36,360 nucleotides of DNA from Variovorax sp. KBW07. Its GTDB lineage: Bacteria > Pseudomonadota > Gammaproteobacteria > Burkholderiales > Burkholderiaceae_C. Shown one piece after another: positions 15,587 to 23,666 of the stretch. The notes below the pieces were generated by a model. The model did no database searches and had not been told where the DNA came from. It saw nothing but the letters and a program-made list of their open reading frames with translations. The stretch is from positions 1-36,360 of the forward strand of contig NZ_QAJK01000017.1 in NCBI RefSeq assembly GCF_003852515.1. The letters run 5' to 3'. Both the position numbers and the translations under genes were made by a program. Position 1 is the first letter of the stretch. Each line of letters starts with the position of its first letter.

Positions 15587-16809
15587 ACGCGCCGCCAGCC
15601 CCGAAGAGGGGCCGCTTCGACGTCAGCTTCACCCTTTTGCTGCCGCTGCTGCTGGCGGCGCAACCGGTGGCCACCGACAGCTACCTGCCCGCGCTCCCCG
15701 CCATCGCGAAGGAACTGGGTTCGGCCAGCACCAGCCTCACGCTGTTCGTGCTGGCCTTCGGCTTTGCGCAGTTGTTGTGCGGGCCGCTGGCCGACCGCTT
15801 CGGCAGGCGGCCGGTGCTGCTGGCCGGGCTGGCCTGCTACGTGATCGCGGCCTTCGGCGGTGCCTTCGCGGGCAGCGTGGCGGTGCTCGCGGGCTGGCGC
15901 ACGCTGCAGGGCTTTTCGATGGCGGCGATTCTGGTGTGTTCGCGCGCGGCGGTGCGCGACCTGTATCCGGCGCACGAAGGCCCGCACGTCATGGCGCGCG
16001 GGCTCACGGGCCTGGGCATGGTCGGTCTTGTGGCGCCGTTGCTCGGCGCCTGGCTGGTGCAGGGCGCGGGGTGGCGTTGGGTGATGGTCGCGATGGCGGT
16101 CTATTCGCTGTTGCTGTTCGCGCTGTGCTGGCGCTCGTTCGGCGAAACGCGCAAGCCACTGGCCGGCGGCGAATCGTCGGCGCCGCGCGGCAGCACGCGC
16201 GCCGTGTTCGCGAGCCGCAGCTTCCGCGCCTGGGCCTCCGTGGCGGCCGCCACCTATGGCGGGCTGTTCTGCTTCCTGCTGCTGTCGCCCATGGTCTACA
16301 TCGGCTACCTCGGCTGGTCGCCCGCCATGTACGGCTGGATTCCGGCCGGCGGCTCGCTGGTCTACATCTTCAGCACCACCATGTGCCGCAGCCTGCTGCG
16401 CCGCTACGGGCCGGTGCGCACCGTGCGGCTCGGCGCCTCGTTGAGCCTGACCGGCGCCATCATCCAGGCGCTGGGTTGCTGGCTGATGCCGTCGAGCGCC
16501 GTGCCGCTGCTGTTCGGCCACGCCGTGTACTGCCTGGGCCATGGCATTCACCAGCCCTGCGGCCAGGCCGGCGCGGTGGGCGACCTGCCGCACCTGGCGG
16601 GCCGTGCCGTGTCGTGGTCGGGCTTCGGCATGATGATGGTCGCCTTCTGCGTGGGGCAGCTTGCCGCGCGATTCGTCGATGCCGATTTTTCCAACGGCGC
16701 CTGGCCGATGGTCGTGCCGATGCTGCTGGCCGGCGCCGTGCTGATGGCCATCGCGTTCCTGTGGCTGCCGCGTCTTCATCAACACCCGATAAAGGAAACC
16801 ACACCATGA
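15583..16809 (+). CDS. Bcr/CflA-type MFS transporter within the pca operon
   Basis: A 408-residue, twelve-helix inner-membrane transporter of the drug:H+ antiporter-1 branch. The first helix ends QPVATDSYLPALPAIA, and motif A between helices 2 and 3 is GPLADRFGRRPVLLAG, both typical of Bcr/CflA proteins. I set the start at GTG 15583, which overlaps the pcaC stop (GTGA); a longer frame to 15286 would run through pcaC. Its stop overlaps pcaD. Bcr/CflA proteins usually export small molecules, so here it may relieve build-up of a toxic pathway acid. Import is also possible, but the family is not PcaK-like. Confidence 0.88.
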   Translation: MNAPPAPKRGRFDVSFTLLLPLLLAAQPVATDSYLPALPAIAKELGSASTSLTLFVLAFGFAQLLCGPLADRFGRRPVLLAGLACYVIAAFGGAFAGSVAVLAGWRTLQGFSMAAILVCSRAAVRDLYPAHEGPHVMARGLTGLGMVGLVAPLLGAWLVQGAGWRWVMVAMAVYSLLLFALCWRSFGETRKPLAGGESSAPRGSTRAVFASRSFRAWASVAAATYGGLFCFLLLSPMVYIGYLGWSPAMYGWIPAGGSLVYIFSTTMCRSLLRRYGPVRTVRLGASLSLTGAIIQALGCWLMPSSAVPLLFGHAVYCLGHGIHQPCGQAGAVGDLPHLAGRAVSWSGFGMMMVAFCVGQLAARFVDADFSNGAWPMVVPMLLAGAVLMAIAFLWLPRLHQHPIKETTP

Positions 16810-17570
16810 TCCGTTTGAATGTCGTTCGCGAGGGCAATGGCCCGATCGTCGTGCTCAGCCATGCGCTCGGTTGCGACCTGCGCATGTGGGACGGCGTGGC
16901 CGCGCAACTGGCGCGCGCGCACACCGTGCTGCGCTACGACCACCGCAACCACGGCGCCTCCGAAGTGGTGCCCGGTGCGCTGCGCATCGAGACACTGGCA
17001 CAAGACGCCGCCGAGTTGATCCAGCGCGAAGCCGATGGCGAGCCCGTGCACTTCGTCGGCCTGTCGATGGGCGGCATGACCGCGCAGGCGCTGGCGGTGC
17101 GGCACCCCGAGCTGCTCAAGACCGTGGTGATCGCCAATTCGGCCGCCTACTACCCCGACCAGTCGCCGTGGCGCGCGCGCGCCGAAACGGTCAACGCCAA
17201 GGGCGTGGCCGCCATCGCACCGGGTGCCGTGGCGCGCTGGCTCACGCCGGCCTATGCGGGCACGCCCGAAGGCGCGGTGGCCGCGAAAACGCTGCACGAC
17301 GTGCTGGTGCGCACCGAGGCGCAGGCGTACATCGAGAGCTGCAACGCCGTGGCCGCCATCGACTTTCGGGACAGCAACCGCCGCATCGCCGTGCCGACGC
17401 TGGTGGTCGGCGGGCTGCAGGACGAGGCCACGCCCATGGCGATGTCCGAGGCCATGGCCGCGGCCATTCCCAATGCCCGCCTGGCGACCATCGATGCGGC
17501 GCACCTGAGCGCGGTCGAGCGGCCGGTCGAGTTCACACAGCTGCTGATCGATTTCTGGCGCAGTCTCTGA
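16806..17570 (+). CDS. pcaD: 3-oxoadipate enol-lactonase (PcaD)
   Basis: A 254-residue alpha/beta hydrolase. The catalytic triad is visible as Ser87 in GLSMGG, Asp206 in GGLQDEATP and His233 in DAAHLS. LSHALGCDLRMWDG after the first strand and YDHRNHGAS are characteristic of PcaD. It hydrolyses 3-oxoadipate enol-lactone to 3-oxoadipate, the last step served by this operon. The ATG overlaps the MFS gene's TGA. No clear terminator follows; the next 133 bases carry the quiC promoter region. Related hydrolases include non-haem peroxidases and BioH, but the operon context makes PcaD by far the best call. Confidence 0.93.
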   Translation: MIRLNVVREGNGPIVVLSHALGCDLRMWDGVAAQLARAHTVLRYDHRNHGASEVVPGALRIETLAQDAAELIQREADGEPVHFVGLSMGGMTAQALAVRHPELLKTVVIANSAAYYPDQSPWRARAETVNAKGVAAIAPGAVARWLTPAYAGTPEGAVAAKTLHDVLVRTEAQAYIESCNAVAAIDFRDSNRRIAVPTLVVGGLQDEATPMAMSEAMAAAIPNARLATIDAAHLSAVERPVEFTQLLIDFWRSL

Positions 17571-17613
17571 GGCGGCCCGGCGGGCTTCTGAACCTAGGTG
17601 TATCCCGTATTTC

Positions 17614-17649
17614 GTTCGAATAATGAACGTCGGCGTTCGATAATCGATC
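17614..17649 (+). promoter_or_regulatory. PcaR-like box pair upstream of quiC
   Basis: GTTCGATAATCGATC at 17635-17649 matches 13 of 15 bases of the Pseudomonas PcaR box as I remember it. A weaker copy, GTTCGAATAATGAAC (also GTTC-N7-GAAC symmetric), lies 21 bp upstream at 17614-17628. The same 21-bp pairing occurs before the AroE-like operon. A possible -10 is TAGATT at 17664-17669, which would place the strong box over the -35 region. Confidence 0.65.
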
Positions 17650-17703
17650 AGTTGCACGCCGAATAGATTGTGGCGGCGCCCGGGTGTTCCTAAAGTCCAC
17701 CCC

Positions 17704-19602
17704 ATGCACCGCTCCATTGCCACCGTGTCGCTCAGCGGCACCCTTCGCCAGAAACTCGAAGCCGTCGCGGCCGCGGGCTTCGACGGCATCGAGCTGTTCG
17801 AGGCCGACTTCATCAACTTCAAGGGCACGGCCACCGAACTGCGCCGCATCGTCGCCGACCTGGGCCTGTCGATCGACCTCTACCAGCCGTTCCGCGACTT
17901 CGAAGGCATGCCCGAGCCGCAGTTCCGCCGCAGCCTGGAGCGCGCCGAGCGCAAGTTCGACCTGATGGAAGCGATGGGCGCGCCGATGGTGCTGTGCTGC
18001 TCCAACACCTCGCCGCTGTCGGTGAACGACCCCGCACTGGCCGCCGCGCAACTGCATGAACTGGCCGAGCGCGCCGCGCGCCGCAACCTGCGCGTGGGCT
18101 TCGAGGCGCTGGCCTGGGGTCGCCACACCTCGCTCTATGGCCAGGCCTGGAACATCGTGAAGCAGGCCGACCATGCACACCTCGGGTTGATCCTCGACAG
18201 CTTTCACACGCTGTCGCTGAAAGACGATCCGGCCGGCATCGTCGACATTCCGGGCGACAAGATTTTCTTTCTGCAGATGGCCGATGCGCCGTTGCTGGCC
18301 ATGGACGTATTGCAGTGGGCGCGCCACCACCGTTCGTTTCCGGGGCAGGGCGATTTCGACGTGGTGGGCTTCTTCGAGAAGGTGCTGCTGGCGGGCTACA
18401 CCGGGCCGCTGTCGCTGGAGATCTTCAACGACATCTTTCGCGAGACGCCCAACCGCCGCACCGCCGTCGATGCGATGCGCTCGCTGCTGTACCTCGAAAG
18501 CGAAACGCGGCAACGGCTGGCGTCGATCGACGCTTCGCCCGTGCAGCCGCGGCGCGTGGAGCTGTTCCATCCGCCGGCGGTGCCCGCACTGTCGGGCCTG
18601 TCGTTCATCGAGTTCGCGGCCGACGAGGCCTCGGCCGAAACGCTGGGCGCGCTGCTGCGGCAGTTGGGCTTTCGGCGCGTCGGCACGCACCGCTCGAAGG
18701 CCGTGACGCTGTACCGGCAGGGCGACATTCACTTCATCGTCAACGCGCAGCCCGACTCGTTTGCGCGCGGCCGCTTCGATGCGCACGGCACCTCGGTCTG
18801 CGCGCTGGGCGTGCGCTGCGCCGACCCGCTCGCGGCCGTGGGCCGCGCCACCGCCATGCGTTCGCAACGGCACGACAGCCCCGTCGGCCCGAACGAGCTG
18901 CGCGTGCCCGCAGTGGTGGCGCCGGGTGGCAACCTCATTCATTTCGTGCCGCAGGCGCTGGGCGCCAACGGCCTGTACGAAGCCGACTTCGTGCTCGAAG
19001 AGGAAGAAGAGGGCTCAGAAAACTCCAACGACGCCGGCCTGAAGCACATCGACCACGTGGCGCTGGGCCTGGCGCTCGACCAGCTCGACACCTGGGTGCT
19101 GTTCACCCGCGCGGTGCTCGGCCTCGAAGCGGGCGAGAGCCTGGAGCTGGCCGACCCCTTCGGCCTGATCCGCAGCCGCGGCGTGGCCAATGCGGACCGC
19201 AGCCTGCGCCTGGTGCTCAACGTGTCGCTGAGCCAGCGCACCCGCACCGCGCGCACGCTCAGCGTCACGGGTGGCGGCGCCGTGCACCACATCGCGCTGG
19301 ACTGCGAAGACATCTTCGATTCGGTCGCCAGGCTGCGCGCCAACGGCACGCGCTTCGTGCCCATTTCGGACAACTACTACGACGACCTGGCCACGCGCAT
19401 CGACATCGCGCCCGAGCTGCTGGCACGCATGCGCGCGGCGGGCGTGCTGTTCGACCGCTCGCCCGCCGGCGACTACCTGCACATCTACACCGAGAGTTTC
19501 GAGGGAGGCTTGTTCTTCGAGGTGGCACAGCGCGTGGGCAACTACGACGCCTACGGTGCCCTCAACGCACCCGCGCGCATGGCTTCGCAAGCGCAGGACT
19601 GA
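17704..19602 (+). CDS. quiC: 3-dehydroshikimate dehydratase fused to HPPD-like domain (QuiC)
   Basis: A 632-residue two-domain cytoplasmic enzyme. Residues 1-280 form a xylose-isomerase-like TIM barrel with metal ligands Glu134 (GFEALAW), Asp165 (LILDSFH), Gln191 (FFLQMAD) and Glu239 (LSLEIFND); the numbering agrees with what I recall for Pseudomonas QuiC1. This half dehydrates 3-dehydroshikimate to protocatechuate. Residues about 295-620 resemble 4-hydroxyphenylpyruvate dioxygenase, with VOC-type metal residues near HIDHVAL (about 449), VHHIALDCED (about 527) and GLFFEVAQR (about 602). The role of this half is not settled in the family. ATG 17704 was preferred over an in-frame TTG/GTG further up. 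It starts the second transcription unit of the locus. Confidence 0.93.
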   Translation: MHRSIATVSLSGTLRQKLEAVAAAGFDGIELFEADFINFKGTATELRRIVADLGLSIDLYQPFRDFEGMPEPQFRRSLERAERKFDLMEAMGAPMVLCCSNTSPLSVNDPALAAAQLHELAERAARRNLRVGFEALAWGRHTSLYGQAWNIVKQADHAHLGLILDSFHTLSLKDDPAGIVDIPGDKIFFLQMADAPLLAMDVLQWARHHRSFPGQGDFDVVGFFEKVLLAGYTGPLSLEIFNDIFRETPNRRTAVDAMRSLLYLESETRQRLASIDASPVQPRRVELFHPPAVPALSGLSFIEFAADEASAETLGALLRQLGFRRVGTHRSKAVTLYRQGDIHFIVNAQPDSFARGRFDAHGTSVCALGVRCADPLAAVGRATAMRSQRHDSPVGPNELRVPAVVAPGGNLIHFVPQALGANGLYEADFVLEEEEEGSENSNDAGLKHIDHVALGLALDQLDTWVLFTRAVLGLEAGESLELADPFGLIRSRGVANADRSLRLVLNVSLSQRTRTARTLSVTGGGAVHHIALDCEDIFDSVARLRANGTRFVPISDNYYDDLATRIDIAPELLARMRAAGVLFDRSPAGDYLHIYTESFEGGLFFEVAQRVGNYDAYGALNAPARMASQAQD

Positions 19603-19645
19603 TTTTTTTCGTCATTCATCATCGGATCATCACTGGAGACAAACC

Positions 19646-21055
19646 ATGGCCAACACCATAGCCAAAGAGCCGCAAGGCAGGCACCAGTCGAAGAAGGCCG
19701 CGGCAAGCGGCTGGATCGGCTCGGCGCTGGAGTACTACGACTTCTTCATCTACGCCACCGCGGCGGCGCTGATTTTTCCGCAGATATTTTTCCCCAAGGG
19801 CGACCCCAAGACCGCCATCATCGCGTCGCTCGCGACCTACGGCGTGGGCTATGTCGCGCGCCCCATCGGCGCCTTCGTGCTTGGCCACTGGGGCGACACG
19901 CACGGCCGCAAGCAGGTGCTGGTGCTGTGCATGTTCCTGATGGGTTTCTCGACCGTGGCCGTCGGCCTGTTGCCCACCTATGACCAGGTCGGCCTGCTGG
20001 CCCCCGTGCTGCTGGTGCTGCTGCGCCTGGTGCAGGGCTTTGCGGTGGCCGGAGAAATCTCGGGCGCCAGCTCGATGATTCTGGAGCACGCGCCGTTCGG
20101 CCGCCGTGGCTTCTTCGCGAGCTTCACGCTGCAGGGCGTGCAGGCCGGCCAGATTTTGGCGGCGGCCGTCTTCCTGCCGCTCGCGCACTACATGCCCGAG
20201 GAAGCCTTCAACGCGTGGGGCTGGCGCATTCCGTTCCTGCTGAGCTTTCTGGTCATCGTGGCCGGCTACATCATTCGCCGCGAGGTCGATGAAACCCCCG
20301 CCTTCGCCGAAGTCGACAAGAAGGGCGAAGTGGCCAAGTCGCCCATCGTGCAGGCCTTTACCGACAGCTGGGCCGACATGCTGCGCGTGGTCTGCATGGC
20401 GCTGATGAACGTGATTCCGGTGGTGGCCACCGTGTTCGGCGCGGCCTATGCCGTGCAGGCCGCCTACGGCATCGGTTTCCAGAAAGACGTGTACCTGTGG
20501 ATTCCCGTGCTCGGCAACATCCTCGCGGTGCTGGTCATTCCGTTCGTGGGCAACCTGTCGGACCGCATCGGCCGCAAGCCGCCGATCATCGTCGGTGCGC
20601 TGGCTTCGGGGCTGCTGTCGTTCGTGTACCTGTACGCCATCAGCATCAAGAACGTGCCGCTGGCCATCTGCATGTCGCTGCTGATGTGGGGCATCGTGTA
20701 CCAGGGCTACAACGCGACTTTTCCGAGCTTCTACCCGGAGCTGTTCCGCACCCGCAACCGCGTGTCGGCCATGGCCATCTCGCAGAACATCGGCACCACC
20801 TTCACCGCGCTGCTGCCCGCGCTGTTCGCCGCCGTGGCGCCTCCGGGCTCCACCAACGTGTGGCTCACCGTGGGTGCCATCACCTTCTCGGTGACCATCC
20901 TGGCGGCACTCGCGGCCCTGAGCGCACGCGAAACCTACCGCATCCACATGCGCGACCTGGGCAACCCCAACGCGGTGCCGGTCGACAAGCAGGAATACGA
21001 CCGCCTGCGCGAGCAGACGCTGTCCGACGCCCGCATGGCCAAGGCCGTTGCCTGA
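19646..21055 (+). CDS. MHS-family MFS transporter (shikimate/alpha-ketoglutarate permease-like)
   Basis: A 469-residue inner-membrane symporter of the metabolite:H+ symporter group, with about twelve helices. Marks of the group are GSALEYYDFFIYATAAALIF in helix 1, ARPIGAFVLGHWGDTHGRK at the motif A loop, RLVQGFAVAGEISGASS and the second-half motif NLSDRIGRKPP. MHS members import shikimate, alpha-ketoglutarate, dicarboxylates and aromatic acids. Lying 43 bases after quiC, this one probably brings in shikimate, quinate, dehydroshikimate or protocatechuate. A GGAG site precedes the ATG; a long upstream extension in this frame overlaps quiC and is not coding. Confidence 0.9.
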   Translation: MANTIAKEPQGRHQSKKAAASGWIGSALEYYDFFIYATAAALIFPQIFFPKGDPKTAIIASLATYGVGYVARPIGAFVLGHWGDTHGRKQVLVLCMFLMGFSTVAVGLLPTYDQVGLLAPVLLVLLRLVQGFAVAGEISGASSMILEHAPFGRRGFFASFTLQGVQAGQILAAAVFLPLAHYMPEEAFNAWGWRIPFLLSFLVIVAGYIIRREVDETPAFAEVDKKGEVAKSPIVQAFTDSWADMLRVVCMALMNVIPVVATVFGAAYAVQAAYGIGFQKDVYLWIPVLGNILAVLVIPFVGNLSDRIGRKPPIIVGALASGLLSFVYLYAISIKNVPLAICMSLLMWGIVYQGYNATFPSFYPELFRTRNRVSAMAISQNIGTTFTALLPALFAAVAPPGSTNVWLTVGAITFSVTILAALAALSARETYRIHMRDLGNPNAVPVDKQEYDRLREQTLSDARMAKAVA

Positions 21056-21101
21056 AAACCTTGCGCGCACCAAGGCTTGTGGCGCCGTGAAGAATGGCGC
21101 C

Positions 21102-21776
21102 ATGACCTCCCACCTGAAGATCGATTTCGTCTCCGATGTGTCTTGTCCCTGGTGCGCCGTTGGCCTGAGTTCGCTCGAGGCGGCGGTGCAGCGGGTCGCA
21201 CCCGACGTCACCGTGGAGCTGCACTTCCAGCCCTTCGAGCTGAACCCGCAGATGCCGCCCGAAGGCCAGGACACCTTCGAGCACCTGAACCAGAAATACG
21301 GCTCCACGCGCGAGCAGCAGGCCCAGTCGCGCGAGATGATCCGCCAGCGCGGCGCGGCCGTCGGTTTCGAGTTCAGCGCCGAGGGCCGGCCGCGCGTGTA
21401 CAACACCTTCAACGCGCACCGGCTGCTGCACTGGGCCGAACTGGAAAGCCCGGCAAAGCAGGCCGCGCTGAAGAAGCTGCTGCTGAAGGCCTACTTCACC
21501 GACAGCCAGAACCCGTCGGACCCCGAAGTGCTGGTGCGCGCCGCCACCGAAGCCGGGCTCGACGCGGCCCGTGCCCGCGAAATACTGGCCAGCGACGCGT
21601 ACGCCGCCGAGACCCGCGAACGCGAGCGCATGTACACCGACGCCGGTATTCACTCGGTGCCCGCCATCATCATCAATGACCAGCACCTGATCTCCGGTGG
21701 CCAGCCCGTCGAGGTGTTCGAACGGGCGCTGCGGCAGATTGCCGGCGCCGAGCCCGGCAGCACCGCCACGGCCTGA
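21102..21776 (+). CDS. DsbA-family FrnE-like oxidoreductase
   Basis: A 224-residue thioredoxin-fold protein with a DsbA-type helical insertion. The active site is SCPWC (Cys15, Cys18) straight after the first strand, and the cis-Pro loop is GIHSVPAIII. There is no signal peptide, so it acts in the cytoplasm. It resembles FrnE and the 2-hydroxychromene-2-carboxylate isomerase/DsbA group. Such proteins often accompany polyketide or aromatic catabolic genes, where they act as redox or isomerase factors. It lies 46 bases after the permease. ATG 21102 gives MTSHLKIDFVSD; GTG 21087 is a possible alternative. Confidence 0.85.
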   Translation: MTSHLKIDFVSDVSCPWCAVGLSSLEAAVQRVAPDVTVELHFQPFELNPQMPPEGQDTFEHLNQKYGSTREQQAQSREMIRQRGAAVGFEFSAEGRPRVYNTFNAHRLLHWAELESPAKQAALKKLLLKAYFTDSQNPSDPEVLVRAATEAGLDAARAREILASDAYAAETRERERMYTDAGIHSVPAIIINDQHLISGGQPVEVFERALRQIAGAEPGSTATA

Positions 21777-21926
21777 TCGGTCCCGGCTGATCCTGACCGA
21801 TCCTGACCAGCGGGGTCGGTGGAAAGTTTTCCTTTTCTCCCGCGGGCGCGAACCTGACCAAAAGCTTTACCTGACCCGCCGCGCGCCACCGTCAACCGCG
21901 GCGCGCGCTGGCGGGTTGAGCGGTGC
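21777..21926. other. Intergenic gap with a short tandem repeat
   Basis: The gap after the FrnE-like gene holds two tandem copies of GATCCTGACC (21789-21798, 21799-21808), followed by a pyrimidine-rich stretch. A weak stem (ACCGA with TCGGT) can form, but no convincing terminator is present. Confidence 0.4.
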
Positions 21927-23513
21927 ATGATGAGTCGCATGCTGCACCCCGGCCGTTTTTGTTGCATGGTGTCGGCCGCTATGGCCTTGTGGCTGGCCGG
22001 TTGCGCGGTCGGTCCGTCGCGCCCCGAGGCGCCCCCGCTGACCGCACTCAACCGCGTCGCCACCGACCCCGCCACCCAGTTGCGTTGGCTCGACCGCGTG
22101 GCCTGGGGCGCCAACGCCAGCAGCCAGGCCGAGCTGGCACGCGAAGGGCTCCCCGTGTGGATGGGCCGGCAGCTGAAGCCGCAGTCCGCGCCGTTGCCGC
22201 CCGCCGCGCAGGCCCAGATCGATGCCATGGCAATTTCTCGCACGCCGCTCGACCAGCTCGTGACCGGGCTCGATGCCCAGCGCAAGGCCGCCGATGCGCT
22301 GCCCGACGAAGAACAGAAAAAAGCCGCGCGCCAGGCCTACCAGCAGGAGCTCAACAAGCTCGTGCGCGAGGCGCAGCAACGCTTCGTGCTGCGCGCGCTG
22401 TACTCGCCCAACCAGCTGCAGGAGCAGATGACCTGGTTCTGGATGAACCACTTCAACGTCAACCTGCGCAAGGACAGCATCCGCGCGATGGTCGGCGACT
22501 ACGAAGAGAACGCCATTCGCCCGCATGCGCTCGGCAAGTTCCGCGATCTGCTCGGCGCCACGCTGCACCACCCGGCCATGCTGCGTTACCTGGACAACGC
22601 GCAGAACGCCGCCAACCGCATCAACGAGAACTACGCACGCGAGCTGATGGAGCTGCACACGCTCGGCGTGGGCAGCGGTTACTCGCAGGCCGACGTGCAG
22701 GAACTGGCGCGCGTGCTCACCGGCGTGGGCGTGAGCCTGCAGCCGCTCGACGCGCCGCCGCCCAACATCCGCCCGGCCGTGCGTGCGGACTACGTTCGCA
22801 AGGGCCTGTTCGAGTTCAACCCCAACCGGCACGACTACGGCCCCAAGACATTGCTGGGCCAGCCCATCAAGTCGCGTGGCCTGGCCGAGGCCGACGAAGC
22901 GCTCGACCGCCTGGCGCGCGCGCCGGCCACCGCGCGCTTCATCTCGCGCAAGCTCGCCGTGTACTTCGTCGCCGACGAGCCGCCGCCCGCGCTGGTCGAC
23001 CGCATGGCCGCGGCCTTCACCCGCAGCGACGGCGACATCGCCGTCACGCTGAAGACGCTGTTCGAATCGCCCGAGTTCGCCGCGTCGCTCGGCCACAAGT
23101 TTCGCGACCCCGTGCACTACGTGATGGCCGGCGTGCGGCTCGCATACGACGACCGCGTGGCGCTGAACGTCAACCCCATGCTTAACTGGATCACCCGCAT
23201 GGGCGAGACCCTGTACGGCCACGAGACGCCCGACGGCTACCCGCTCAACGAAGCCGCGTGGGCCAGCGCCGGGCAGATGAACACGCGCTTCGAGATTGCG
23301 CGCGCCATCGGCGCGAACGGCGCCGTGCTGTTCCGTGCGGACGACAAGGCACCGTTGGAGAAGCCCGCATTTCCGCAACTGGCCGAATCGCGCGCCGTGC
23401 GTGCCATGCAGGTCGGCTTGAGCGCGGATACGCGCGAGGCGCTGGCACAGGCGAAGAACCCGCAGGAGTGGAACACCTTCCTGCTGGCATCGCCCGAGCT
23501 GATGCGCCGCTGA
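21927..23513 (+). CDS. DUF1800 domain-containing lipoprotein
   Basis: A 528-residue protein with a lipoprotein signal peptide: a hydrophobic core, then LAGC with Cys26 as the lipidated residue. The mature part is a DUF1800 protein (Pfam PF08811): LNRVATDPATQLRWLDRVAWG near the start, MTWFWMNHFNVN in the middle, NENYARELMELHTLGVGSGYSQADVQELAR, and FISRKLAVYFVADEPP later. The RELMELHTLG block is diagnostic. DUF1800 genes nearly always sit beside DUF1501 genes, as here. The pair is exported and of unknown function. Paired ATGs at 21927 and 21930 leave the start uncertain by one codon. Confidence 0.9.
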   Translation: MMSRMLHPGRFCCMVSAAMALWLAGCAVGPSRPEAPPLTALNRVATDPATQLRWLDRVAWGANASSQAELAREGLPVWMGRQLKPQSAPLPPAAQAQIDAMAISRTPLDQLVTGLDAQRKAADALPDEEQKKAARQAYQQELNKLVREAQQRFVLRALYSPNQLQEQMTWFWMNHFNVNLRKDSIRAMVGDYEENAIRPHALGKFRDLLGATLHHPAMLRYLDNAQNAANRINENYARELMELHTLGVGSGYSQADVQELARVLTGVGVSLQPLDAPPPNIRPAVRADYVRKGLFEFNPNRHDYGPKTLLGQPIKSRGLAEADEALDRLARAPATARFISRKLAVYFVADEPPPALVDRMAAAFTRSDGDIAVTLKTLFESPEFAASLGHKFRDPVHYVMAGVRLAYDDRVALNVNPMLNWITRMGETLYGHETPDGYPLNEAAWASAGQMNTRFEIARAIGANGAVLFRADDKAPLEKPAFPQLAESRAVRAMQVGLSADTREALAQAKNPQEWNTFLLASPELMRR

Positions 23514-23527
23514 GGTATTTGGTTTTT

Positions 23528-23640
23528 CTCCCTCCCCTTCGGGGGAGGGCAGGGGGGGGCAAGCGGCGCTCGATGAAGCGCTGCGATGAATCGAACGCCG
23601 CAGAGCCCCCATCCCAACCTTCCCCCAAAGGGGGAAGGAG
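23528..23640. repeat. REP-like intergenic dyad element
   Basis: Two G/C-rich hairpins face each other: CCCTCCCC-TTC-GGGGGAGGG at 23530-23549 and CCTTCCCCC-AAA-GGGGGAAGG at 23618-23638 (a perfect 9-bp stem). Between them an imperfect palindrome (about 23562-23600, GCGGCG to CGCCGC ends) sits at the centre. The whole looks like a mobile non-coding repeat in the gap between the DUF1800 and DUF1501 genes. It could also act as a transcript-stabilising or partial termination element. Confidence 0.65.
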
Positions 23641-23666
23641 CAAGGCAAAAGAAAGGAAGCATCGTC

